A DNA stretch of 64,000 bases from CBDFGQ01 sp965247295 (lineage in GTDB: Bacteria; Chloroflexota; Dehalococcoidia; Lucifugimonadales; JAGWBF01): positions 62,001-126,000 of the forward strand of contig CBDFGQ010000005.1 of NCBI GenBank assembly GCA_965247295.1, given 5' to 3'. The translations under genes were made by a program, and so were the position numbers. Below, one piece after another: positions 26,715 to 34,289 of the stretch. Every line of letters starts with the position of its first letter. The first letter of the stretch is position 1. The notes under the pieces are model-generated. The model did not search any database. It worked only from the letters and a program-made list of their open reading frames with translations, and had not been told where the DNA came from.

Positions 26715-27959
26715 TTAGCATACCCCGCGGTTGACCTGACTGTCCTTGCTTTTCGCCACCAGATTGCTTGGCGTTAGGGACCCGTCGGTGGACTTTACCC
26801 TCCACACGCCGATAAATAACGCATCCCCCGTATCCTGCGCCTTTACGACAAAGTCACCCGAAGCCGGGTCTTGCTGGGCCACCAGATCGCCCACCTCCAC
26901 GGTAGGCAGGCATGGGGCCAAATGTGCGTACACGCTGGCGACCGCAGCGCTCGCGTTTCCGATGACAGGAGTTGGTGTCGGCGTGGGAGTCGGCGTGGGA
27001 GTGACGGTGGGGGTCGGAGTAGGGGTGGGCGTGGGCGTGGGCGTCGGCGTCGGGATTGGGGTTGGTGTGGCGGTGGGTGTGGGCGTCGGTGTTGGGGTAG
27101 GTGTGGGCGTCGGGGGAAAGATAGTAACGTAGACATCCGGGCTGCACAGGGATTTAACGTAGTTATTTAGATCATGGGCCATCAGGTTGTGGGGCTCCAC
27201 CACGCCACTTTGAGCTTCCACCTTCCAGAGCCCGTAGTGTTTCCCAGACCCGGCTGTGGCCTGGACAAACCAGTCGGCCTGTACCACATTGGCCTCCAGC
27301 TCCCCCACATCGAGGGATATACACTGGCCCAGATGGATCCAGACAAGGTTCCGAGCCTGTTCCGCGGCCCCTGCCACCGGCGTCGCCGTTGGAAGGGGGA
27401 TAGCCGTCGGTGCGGGAGTAGACGTTGGGGTGGGTGTAGGGAGAAAAGGCGAGGGAACGGCCTCGGGGCTGCACTCGGATTCCACGAAAGACCTTATATC
27501 ACGGGCAAGGGGGTCCTGGGGCTCCAGGGCCCTGGTGTCACTGGATACCTACCAAAGACCGAACGGCGATGGTGGGTCCTCTCCAGCGGCCTGGACGTAC
27601 CAGTCCCCGGACGATCCTCCAACCTGGTAGCCATCCAACTGGGCGGGCTGGAGGGTAAGACATTGGCCCACGTGAATCGCCACCAATTTTCGGGCGTCGT
27701 CCAGCATCTGGACCACCGGCGTGGGTCGGGGAGTCACGGTGGGAACGGGGCTTGGAGCAACGGTAACGGTAGGTTGGGGTTCAGGGGTGGGACCGAGCGT
27801 AGGGACCGGCGGCTCGCTCTCCGGGGTCTGATCTTCCTCCAACGTTAGGAGCTCCTGGGGCTCGACGGTCGACTCATCTCCATTTCCTCCAGCAAGGAAG
27901 GGAATACAGCTGAGCAGCCACAGTGTCCCCAGGGCAGCCACGAGCACCAGTCTCGCCAT
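26715..27959 (-). pseudogene. Three-domain Thr-Pro-rich lipoprotein interrupted by TAG
   Basis: The start at 27959 gives MARLVLVAALGTLWLLSC, a lipoprotein signal with the lipid-anchor cysteine at 18. A Pro/Glu-rich linker leads to domain 1, which runs ARKLVAIHVGQC to DWYVQAAG to PFGLW and then hits TAG (27549-27551). The frame continues as VSSDTRALEPQDPLARDIRS with no shift, then a linker, domain 2 (LVWIHLGQC, DWFVQATAG, GLWKV, VKSLC), a long Thr-Pro repeat, and domain 3 (VYAHLAPC, FVVKAQDTG, GVWRV). The TAG replaces the lysine of GLWKV, one base from AAG. Each about 70-residue domain has two conserved cysteines. The family is unknown to me. Confidence 0.75.
26971..27114. repeat. GTGGGC-type microsatellite encoding Thr-Pro linker
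   Basis: About 24 imperfect tandem hexamers (GTGGGC, GTGGGT, GTCGGC and similar on the plus strand) encode alternating Thr-Pro on the minus strand, with occasional Ala, Val and Ile. Such tracts change length by slippage. Confidence 0.85.
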
Positions 27960-28367
27960 TCTTAATTGTTCCCCACGTACGACACTAGAATGTAGGGTCA
28001 ACTCTACACCATCGCCGAACGAGCAAACAAGAACCTCCTAAACGTGATTCGCCGTCTTGTGGGATCCCAGCTATCACGATCACAGGCCTCCGTCTCCAAT
28101 CAATTGGCCCGCCATCCTAAAGTGGCGTGGGTCCTGGGTGTGGCATACAGTCCTTGACGCTAGAACATGCATTCTGTTACCATCATCCTTGATCTCACCT
28201 GGCTTGCTGGTGAAACACCACGCCTCCCGGCACCATATCTAAACAAATAATTAATATTCGTGCAGTAGGGTGTAAATAGAGCCACAGCCTTCCCGACCGT
28301 CCTCGAAAAGCTTAATTACTCCACGAGGCTGGGAAGACCCTACAGGAGGAGGACGAATAGAGCTGCT
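27960..28367. other. Long intergenic region, AT-rich
   Basis: About 400 nt between divergent genes. It holds AT-rich patches, notably AAATAATTAATATTCG near 28243-28260, that could contain promoters for the rightward zinc-ribbon gene. I see no gene, tRNA or clear repeat. Confidence 0.45.
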
Positions 28368-28598
28368 ATGTTCTGGTTGAAGGGATGCCTTAGGTGCAGC
28401 GGCGACTTGTTACTGCAGGACGAGGACTGGCAGTGCCTCCAGTGCGGCCGGTACTACTATGGGGCTCTGCCGTGGGAGCACCACCCCCATAGGGAGGGAT
28501 CCTGGGGCGGCAGCCGCCGAACGCGGTCGGGCCGGAGCAAGGGGCCGCGAAAATCCCAACTAGAGAATAAATCCGCTGGAGGGGTTTTGGGCGTATAA
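28368..28598 (+). CDS. Small zinc-ribbon protein
   Basis: A 76-residue protein beginning MFWLKGCLRCSGDLLLQD and then CLQCGRYYYG, so two CxxC pairs form a zinc ribbon over residues about 7-31. The rest is Arg/Gly/Ser-rich and basic. The ribbon is closely similar to the N-terminus of the protein at 30263-30736. The polypurine GGAGGAGGA lies 14 nt before the ATG, farther than usual. It is the first rightward gene before the RuvC-like gene (gap 86 nt). Likely nucleic-acid binding, but no function is recognised. Confidence 0.65.
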   Translation: MFWLKGCLRCSGDLLLQDEDWQCLQCGRYYYGALPWEHHPHREGSWGGSRRTRSGRSKGPRKSQLENKSAGGVLGV

Positions 28599-28684
28599 GC
28601 TACAAAACGGCCCGACGGACCGGGCGACCAGTCGCGCTGGGCGATCCACGCGAAGGCCAAGAGTCTGCAGGAAAGAGGACGGAT

Positions 28685-29272
28685 GTGGTTACTTTGCTGG
28701 CCATAGACCCCAGTACAAGAGAGACGGGATGGGCAATTTTCACTAGAGACCCATCCAAAGGAGGCAACGACCTATCGGCCATCGTTGCCAAGCCCGACCT
28801 TCACTCAGCAGGAGCTACCACAGAAACCGCCCACGCCACCTTGCAATGGGAGCTGGTCGAGACGGGGGTCATCGTCGCCCATCAGCGCCCACGGAGCGTG
28901 GAATTGTCGACGAGGATAAGTGCAATCGAAGCGGAGCTAGGCAGGATGGCGAATAGCTGGCGACCCCATGTCGTGGCCTGCGGCAAACCATCCGTTACCC
29001 AATTGCCCAGACAGCAGGAAGGGATCGAGATGCTGACTCATACCCTGAAGCGGTGGGCCCAGCAACGGGGCTTACCTCTCCACTCCTACCCTCTCCGTGA
29101 TATACGGGCGGCACTCTTGGGCCGAGCGAGCGCGGCCTGGGAAGAGTTGGCTTACGCCGTGATGACCAGGTGGGGGCTGGTGGGGGAGTCCAAATCGGCC
29201 CACGAATGGAACGCCATCGCCGTGGGGGACTATCACGTGGGACAGTGTGAGCTGGCCTGGACAGGAGCATAA
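28685..29272 (+). CDS. RuvC-like (RNase H-fold) protein, degenerate active site
   Basis: A 195-residue protein starting at GTG 28685 with AGAGGA upstream. It opens VTLLAIDPSTRETGWAIF, matching the first strand of RuvC resolvases (AIDPGxxxTG) with the first catalytic aspartate at residue 8. The other acidic residues of RuvC are not in place: the second-strand glutamate position reads VVACGKPSV, and the C-terminal D-x-x-D reads HEWNAIAVGDYH. It may therefore bind branched DNA without cutting, or be a different RNase H-fold family. It leads a rightward set with 29481 and 29801. Confidence 0.65.
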   Translation: MVTLLAIDPSTRETGWAIFTRDPSKGGNDLSAIVAKPDLHSAGATTETAHATLQWELVETGVIVAHQRPRSVELSTRISAIEAELGRMANSWRPHVVACGKPSVTQLPRQQEGIEMLTHTLKRWAQQRGLPLHSYPLRDIRAALLGRASAAWEELAYAVMTRWGLVGESKSAHEWNAIAVGDYHVGQCELAWTGA

Positions 29273-29322
29273 GCCGCCAACATCCACTATTACATTCCTG
29301 TCAGGACAAGACGGACGCAACC

Positions 29323-29345
29323 GGGGCCCGCTTCGGGCCCCTTTC
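29323..29345 (+). terminator. Hairpin after the RuvC-like gene
   Basis: GGGGCCC and GGGCCCC (29323-29329, 29335-29341) form a perfect 7-bp stem around a five-base loop, followed by a short TTTCT. It could be a weak intrinsic terminator or an attenuator before the next gene at 29481. Confidence 0.5.
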
Positions 29346-29480
29346 TCATGTTACAAAGGTAATGTACAATGTGGACACTTCGACCCATCGTCTGTGGCTG
29401 CGTTTTCGGGTCCGAAGTGGCCCAAGAATGTGAAGCCACATTACGCACAACGGCGACCGTTCCCCTTCACGGGAGGTGAC

Positions 29481-29804
29481 ATGGCAACGGAACATCCACC
29501 CCTTCAGCCACCGGGTGAGTATAGCCCGGAAGAGTTTTACGAAAGCTCACCCGAGACCAGCACCTTTTACGCCGACTCGCTGCATGTCTATAGCGGACTC
29601 TACAGCAGCGTCCTATTCTTTGGGGAACTTCGGGAGGACAGGGAGCCAGTCCTCAGGGCCAAAATCAAGGTCAGCCCCCAGATGTTGAAGGCCATATGCC
29701 TGCTGACCCGAAAGCACGTTCGGGAGTACGAAACTGCCGTTGGACCCATAGCCTTGCCCCAGCAGGTGTTGCAGGCCTGGGGCGTCGAGGACGAGAAGCT
29801 GTGA
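29481..29804 (+). CDS. DUF3467-like protein
   Basis: A 107-residue protein. GGGAGGTGAC precedes the ATG at 29481; the longer upstream frame is not supported. The middle reads ADSLHVYSGLYSSVLFFGEL, then VLRAKIKVSPQMLKAICLLT and REYETAVGPIALP, which follows the DUF3467 pattern (a YSN strand, an FG strand, a 'V-x-MSP' strand, then a helix ending YE-x-x-FG-x-I). That family's role is unknown. Its stop overlaps the GTG of the next gene (GTGA), so the two are co-translated. The 208-nt gap upstream contains a hairpin. Confidence 0.6.
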   Translation: MATEHPPLQPPGEYSPEEFYESSPETSTFYADSLHVYSGLYSSVLFFGELREDREPVLRAKIKVSPQMLKAICLLTRKHVREYETAVGPIALPQQVLQAWGVEDEKL

Positions 29805-30229
29805 ACGCGGCAGAGGGTCTGGCCCCACTCACAACCTCCGCTCTGCCAGAGGAGTGGGACTGGAGCAAGCTGGATGCGAGCCGCCCCCGCAGGGCCATAG
29901 AGCACATCGCCCACGGCGAGGTGTCACCGGTAACCATCGATCGGCTTGGCCCGAAGGACCCAGCTCCCAACGCTAAGTGGGAGCTGAAACGGAGCATCCC
30001 CATAATCCTGATGGACACACTGGACGCCTACTGGGTCTTCGAGAGGGTGATCAACAAGCTAAATGGATCTGCCAAGACCATCAAGGATGCCAAGGCCGAC
30101 CTGGTAAACAAGCTGGCAGGCCACGTCCAGCTGCTGACTTCCCTGGAGTCTCCCCAGATGGCCCCGGTCCTTAGACTGGAGCTGGAATTTCTCAGGTTGA
30201 TCCTGCGGCCCGTCGACACCGCCCCTTAG
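29801..30229 (+). CDS. Unknown protein, co-translated with DUF3467-like gene
   Basis: A 142-residue protein starting at GTG 29801, which overlaps the previous stop by 4 nt. The N-terminal 60 residues are Pro/Trp-rich and probably extended. The rest is helical (IPIILMDTLDAYWVFERVIN, then a helix with KTIKDAKADLVNKL, then LRLELEFLRLIL). No family is recognised. The tight coupling implies it works with the 29481 product. It is convergent with the zinc-ribbon/HTH gene, 33 nt away. Confidence 0.6.
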   Translation: MNAAEGLAPLTTSALPEEWDWSKLDASRPRRAIEHIAHGEVSPVTIDRLGPKDPAPNAKWELKRSIPIILMDTLDAYWVFERVINKLNGSAKTIKDAKADLVNKLAGHVQLLTSLESPQMAPVLRLELEFLRLILRPVDTAP

Positions 30230-30262
30230 TAATGAATACATTCAACGGTGCCAGAAAACTAG

Positions 30263-30736
30263 CTATTGCTTTCTCAAGAGGTATCCCTCAGCCGCCCTCA
30301 GCTCCGCCAGCCTTTCTCGGACTACGCGTATCTGTCGCTCCCCTCGATCGACCAATTTAGCTATCTCCCGCACCGACATCCCTTTGTCGATATACTCAAT
30401 GATCTGCCGGTTGCGGCCACCCCATCTCTCATCGCTGGTCTGCTTGGCCCGGATCACGGCATTGATGCTTCTTGCGGCCCTGGGAAAACCGCTATTGCTG
30501 CGCGGCATTTCAGGCTGCTCTCCATCGCAGGTTAGACCAGCCACATGGGTAACTGCCTTTCCATGTGCGTTAGAGGACATCTCCAGCAGAGTCCCGGGGC
30601 GGAAATCCTGCTTGGGGACATCGGAGCTGGGGTAGTAATACTGACCACACTGCCAGCACCGCCAGTCTCCCTCATCAAAGACCAGGTCTCCCGAGCACTT
30701 GGGACAGCCCTTGAGATAACAAAACATCGTGCCCAT
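30263..30736 (-). CDS. Zinc-ribbon plus helix-turn-helix protein
   Basis: A 157-residue protein. The ATG at 30736 has GGAGG 7 nt upstream. Residues about 9-35 are a zinc ribbon (KGCPKCSGDLVFDEGDWRCW, then QCGQYYY) nearly identical in design to that of the 28368 gene. A Ser/Pro-rich linker follows, and the C-terminus has NRQIIEYIDKGMSVREIAKL and a second helix (RGERQIRVVRERLAEL), a helix-turn-helix of the type found in resolvase-like and small regulators. A DNA-binding regulator of the divergent cassette is the natural reading, as an inference. Confidence 0.68.
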   Translation of the reverse strand: MGTMFCYLKGCPKCSGDLVFDEGDWRCWQCGQYYYPSSDVPKQDFRPGTLLEMSSNAHGKAVTHVAGLTCDGEQPEMPRSNSGFPRAARSINAVIRAKQTSDERWGGRNRQIIEYIDKGMSVREIAKLVDRGERQIRVVRERLAELRAAEGYLLRKQ

Positions 30737-30754
30737 GCCCAATCCTCCAGACAC

Positions 30755-31208
30755 TCCTGCGATTGCAAGCGCAATTCCCTATCTATTACTTATTAAACCC
30801 AATGGCCGCCGGTTAATCTGTGAAATGCGACACACCAAGAGTGTGGCATTGGACACGTTTTGGGTGTGACTTTGAACACTCAACGTGAGCATCGCTGCCC
30901 AATCCAATCGGCTGCCGCGTTTGAGACCCCAGCTCCCGCCGCAAGCCAAGGCTAGCCCTGTCAATTGATTAGGGTCTGACGACGCCAGGCGAGGACGTGA
31001 TGGTTCGGTGAAAGCGGTCAGTATATCAAAGGAAAGCATCGGGCGGGGGCAGGCGAGAGGGCCGTTTCTAGTGACCAAAAGGGGGCAGTCGAGGGCACGT
31101 CTCCACGAGGATCAAGTAGGTTGTCAGGGTTGATGGGGAATTGGCCGCGGCGGCGGGCCACTCATGGGACGCAGGCCGGCGACCGGGGCTCAACGACGGC
31201 AGCGTACC
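30755..31208. other. Intergenic region, no gene seen
   Basis: About 450 nt of mixed composition with short open frames only, none with a ribosome binding site or family similarity. A small inverted repeat, ATTGC-GCTT-GCAAT, lies near 30763-30776, just upstream of the zinc-ribbon/HTH gene, and could be an operator. Confidence 0.4.
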
Positions 31209-31826
31209 TCAAGGCCACCGCCATTCGAAGGGGGCGTAATGGCCGTTCTTGCCCGTGTTGTCCCACCTCATACCGTGGTCCGAGTAAGTGCTGGCGGTGC
31301 CTCTAGCCAGGGCGAGGGAGGAGTTCACCGGGTGCTCGGTGTTGTCCAGCCTCATGGGCTCGGTCCGCCGGCCGGCCACGATCCCCTCGACGCTGAAATC
31401 CATGATCTCAGGAATGGAGACCGTGCGGCTGTTCCCCTGGGCAACGTAGACGATTGGGGAGAACTTGACGCCCAGAAAATCGCCGGTAAGGCGCATCCAG
31501 CGCTCGGCAGGGCCTCCCACCTCTCCCGACAAGACTCGACTCAAAGAGTCTCGCTGGGACGGGTCGGCCCGCTCGTCTATATATACGGCGGTGGACCAGT
31601 TGCCTTCGCCCATGATCCCCGGCGTGTACGCTACTACCACGAAGTTCAGACCGCCGAGTGGAATGCCGTTGAAGTCCCCCTCCTCGATGTGAAAGGCGAA
31701 GCCCACGTCACAATGGCCCTCGGTGGGGACTGCCTGCGCGCCCGCCACTATGCAGGGGCACAGCACCTCACAGTTGCAGTTCTCGAAGTAGTCCCCCCTT
31801 AGATGCCAGGTGTCCTGGGATATCAC
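31209..31826 (-). CDS. DUF1326 family protein
   Basis: A 205-residue protein of the DUF1326 family, recognised from WHLRGDYFENCNCEVLCPC, where four clustered cysteines suggest metal binding or redox function, and GHCDVGFAFHIEEGDFNG. The start is GTG at 31826 with GGGAG just upstream; the longer upstream frame overlaps the asparaginase end and is not needed. The asparaginase gene ends 40 nt upstream on the same strand. The biochemical role of the family is unknown. Confidence 0.85.
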   Translation of the reverse strand: MISQDTWHLRGDYFENCNCEVLCPCIVAGAQAVPTEGHCDVGFAFHIEEGDFNGIPLGGLNFVVVAYTPGIMGEGNWSTAVYIDERADPSQRDSLSRVLSGEVGGPAERWMRLTGDFLGVKFSPIVYVAQGNSRTVSIPEIMDFSVEGIVAGRRTEPMRLDNTEHPVNSSLALARGTASTYSDHGMRWDNTGKNGHYAPFEWRWP

Positions 31827-31866
31827 AATTCTCCCTTCGATCCATCGTAGGTGGTGAGAGGCAACG

Positions 31867-32874
31867 CTAGTACTCGGCGAACATCTGCTGGATCTCCCCA
31901 CGGTCTCGGGTGACGGTAAGGGCCAGCATCAAGAGGATGCGCGCTTTCTGGGGCAGCAGGTTGTCGGAGACCAGGAATCCCTGCTCGTGCTTCCGGGGCG
32001 TCATTATCACCCGCCCAGCCGTGGCGCGGGATGCCATGACCACTAGAATTCCCTCCTCCACGGCCCGCATCGCGGCCTCCAGCATAGGCGGTGGATACGT
32101 ACCGCCACCGAACCCGCCCAGTACCAGCCCGTCGGACTTCCGCTCCCGCACAGCGTCTACCAGCAGGCTGTCGGCGCCCGCGTAGGCGTAGACGACATCC
32201 ACTCTGGGCAGCTCACGTATTCCGTCCACATCAAAGGGAGACTCCAGGGTGTGCTTCCTGGTCGGAGTCCGGTAGAATACCACCTGGCCATCGGAGTCGC
32301 AGTATCCCAGGAACCCCAGCTCGTTGGGCCTGAAGGTCTCCACCCGGTAGTTGTTGGCCTTGATTACGTCCCTGGCACTGTGGATCTCATTGTTCAGCAC
32401 CGTCAGGACCCCTATGCCGGCGGCGGCGGGGCAGGCGGCTACACGGACGGCGTCCAGCAGGTTGATATCGGAATCTGTGCTAAGGGCAGAAGGCGGGCGC
32501 ATGGCGCCGGTAACTACCACGGGCTTGGAAGACTTAACCGTGAGGTGCAGGAAGTAAGCCGTCTCTTCCAAGGTAGCCGTCCCGTGCGTTACCGCCACGC
32601 CAGCAACATCGGGTTCCTCTCTCAGAATCTGGTTTATTCGCTGAGAAATTTGAAGCCATTCCTTGGGACCTATGGCCGTACTGCCGGTGCTGATGACGTT
32701 CTCTCCCTCGACATCGGCAACCTCATGCACCTCTGGGATGCGTGCCAGAGAATCGGCGATGGCCAACCTCTCCGGCCGCTCGGAGTACCTGGTGTAGTCC
32801 AGGCGGTTGGCGCCGATACCCGCGATGCTGCCTCCAGTGCCAACGACCCTTACCTTTGGCTTTGGACTAGCCAC
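31867..32874 (-). CDS. L-asparaginase (type I/II family)
   Basis: Hydrolyses asparagine to aspartate and ammonia. The 335-residue product has VGTGGSIAGIGANR at the N-terminus (first catalytic threonine region), AVTHGTATLEETAYFLHL (second Thr with the Asp/Lys pair region), VVVTGAMRPPSALSTDSD and LGGFGGGTYP. No signal peptide, so probably cytoplasmic. GTG start with AAGGAGGTG 5 nt upstream. Confidence 0.93.
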   Translation of the reverse strand: MASPKPKVRVVGTGGSIAGIGANRLDYTRYSERPERLAIADSLARIPEVHEVADVEGENVISTGSTAIGPKEWLQISQRINQILREEPDVAGVAVTHGTATLEETAYFLHLTVKSSKPVVVTGAMRPPSALSTDSDINLLDAVRVAACPAAAGIGVLTVLNNEIHSARDVIKANNYRVETFRPNELGFLGYCDSDGQVVFYRTPTRKHTLESPFDVDGIRELPRVDVVYAYAGADSLLVDAVRERKSDGLVLGGFGGGTYPPPMLEAAMRAVEEGILVVMASRATAGRVIMTPRKHEQGFLVSDNLLPQKARILLMLALTVTRDRGEIQQMFAEY

Positions 32875-32941
32875 TTAACACCTCCTTATCATAGAGCGAA
32901 ACATGAAAAGCTAAACCGAACATCGCCAATTTCACCCCCAT

Positions 32942-33033
32942 CCCTTTGACAGGCTCAGGGCAGGCCCCAGCCCTCCCCCATCAAGGGCGAAAGAATTTTT
33001 CTCCCCCTTGATTGGGGAGAGTTAGGGAAGGGG
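32942..33033. repeat. REP-like arm plus long palindrome
   Basis: CCCTTTGACAGGCTCAGGGC is followed by an imperfect inverted repeat: CCCCCATCAAGGG around 32976-32988 and CCCCTTGATTGGGG around 33003-33016, extended by CCCT/AGGG at the ends. It stands in the 474-nt space between divergent asparaginase and hydrolase genes; I see no gene in the remainder. Confidence 0.65.
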
Positions 33034-33271
33034 TGGAAATTAGCTGTTAATGCATCGCCCTGTAGTACTGCATCGACATGATTCTGCTGAGCCATTGCTC
33101 CATCAGTTGAATGGGCAACTACCTGCCTGCGGGGGGAATTCGCCGTCCTGTCCGAGCAGTCTAAACAGTGTAACAGGAATGGGCAGGCCAGCGGTGCTTC
33201 ATAATATACTCCCGGGCCCTGGCGGTGACAAGACGACGGCGGGATGGGTGCGACAGCCATTGGCCGGAGCA

Positions 33272-33300
33272 TTGACCATACCAGACCACTTCCCTACAAT
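33272..33300 (+). promoter_or_regulatory. Promoter of the metallo-beta-lactamase hydrolase gene
   Basis: TTGACC (33272-33277) and TACAAT (33295-33300), 17 nt apart, each 5/6 to the sigma-70 consensus. Expected start near 33307, about 42 nt before the ATG. Confidence 0.7.
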
Positions 33301-33348
33301 TCGGATAGCTAACCTTCGTTTCAAAAATCCAGCGATGAGGTGCCCTAC

Positions 33349-34182
33349 ATGGCGAAGGACGTGGTCAAGGTGGGGAGGGTGCAGATCGTGTCCGTCTCCG
33401 ATGGCGTAATGGAGCACGACCTCTGCAATTTCTTCCCCTCCATCCCTCTGGAAAGCTGGCAGCCTTACGAAGAACATCTTATTCCTGAGCACAGATTTCG
33501 CCTCAACCTGGGCTCCTTCCTGGTAAGGTCCGACGGCCGCACCATTCTGGTGGATACGGGGCTGGGGCCCGAGCCCGCCTTCGCCCGAGAGGGTCCTGGG
33601 GAGCTCCTGCACGACCTGAAGGCGAAGGGAGTCGGACTGGACGAGATAGATATGGTTGTGATGACCCACCTGCACCGCGACCACGTGGGATGGAACCTTA
33701 CCTCTGAGGGAGGTAAGCACAAGCCGACCTTCCCGAAAGCCCGCTACTGGGTCAGCGCCGAGGACTGGGAGTTCTTTCGGAAGCCCGAGAGCCTGAAGCT
33801 GTTCCCTACGACCGAGGGTTGCGTACTTCCACTGGAGGAGCTGGGGCTGCTGGAGCTTATGGAGGGCGAATACTCCCTTAATAGCGAGCTGACCGCCCTG
33901 CCCACGCCGGGACACACACCGGGCCACATGAGCATCCTGATTACATCCCAGGGAGAGCGGGCCATCATCCTGGGGGACGCCGCCCACAGCCCCGTCCAGC
34001 TTCAGGAGACGGAATGGTGCTCCAGGGCCGACCTGGACCCTGAACTGGCCCGGTCCACCCGTCGCGCCCTGATGGACAGGCTGGAGCGAGAGGGTACTCT
34101 GATCGCCTCGGGTCACTTCCCGGCGCCGGGGTTCGGCAGGCTAGTGAGGCTCGAGGGCCGCCGCCACTGGCAAGGCCTGTAG
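33349..34182 (+). CDS. Metallo-beta-lactamase-fold hydrolase
   Basis: A 277-residue MBL-fold protein with the full dinuclear metal site: THLHRDHVGWN (HxHxDH), PTPGHTPGHMS, ILGDAAHSP and ASGHFPAPGFG. The N-terminal VSDGVMEHDLCNFFP and NLGSFLVRSDGRTILVDTGL resemble lactonase/quorum-quenching and related hydrolases, but the substrate is not determined. ATG at 33349 with GAGG 8 nt upstream and its own promoter. Confidence 0.92.
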   Translation: MAKDVVKVGRVQIVSVSDGVMEHDLCNFFPSIPLESWQPYEEHLIPEHRFRLNLGSFLVRSDGRTILVDTGLGPEPAFAREGPGELLHDLKAKGVGLDEIDMVVMTHLHRDHVGWNLTSEGGKHKPTFPKARYWVSAEDWEFFRKPESLKLFPTTEGCVLPLEELGLLELMEGEYSLNSELTALPTPGHTPGHMSILITSQGERAIILGDAAHSPVQLQETEWCSRADLDPELARSTRRALMDRLEREGTLIASGHFPAPGFGRLVRLEGRRHWQGL

Positions 34183-34289
34183 GCCCCTTTACGAACCCGT
34201 GCTCTCCGGTGGTACAGCTGAGCCGTTACTGCGAACTGACCGCGAAGATATAGGGCGAAACTCGGGACCTATAAGTCTTCCTGGAGGCC

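Noticed and set aside
26971..27114. Tandem short repeats considered as a CRISPR array
   Set aside because: The unit is about six bases without spacers and is in frame with Thr-Pro codons of the lipoprotein; there are no cas genes.
28368..30736. A transposon or insertion sequence
   Set aside because: No transposase or integrase, no terminal inverted repeats and no target duplication could be found around the cassette, despite the paired zinc ribbons.
30779..31078. A 99-codon minus-strand frame in the intergenic region
   Set aside because: No ribosome binding site, no recognisable domain, and Ser/Leu/Arg-rich translation typical of non-coding DNA.
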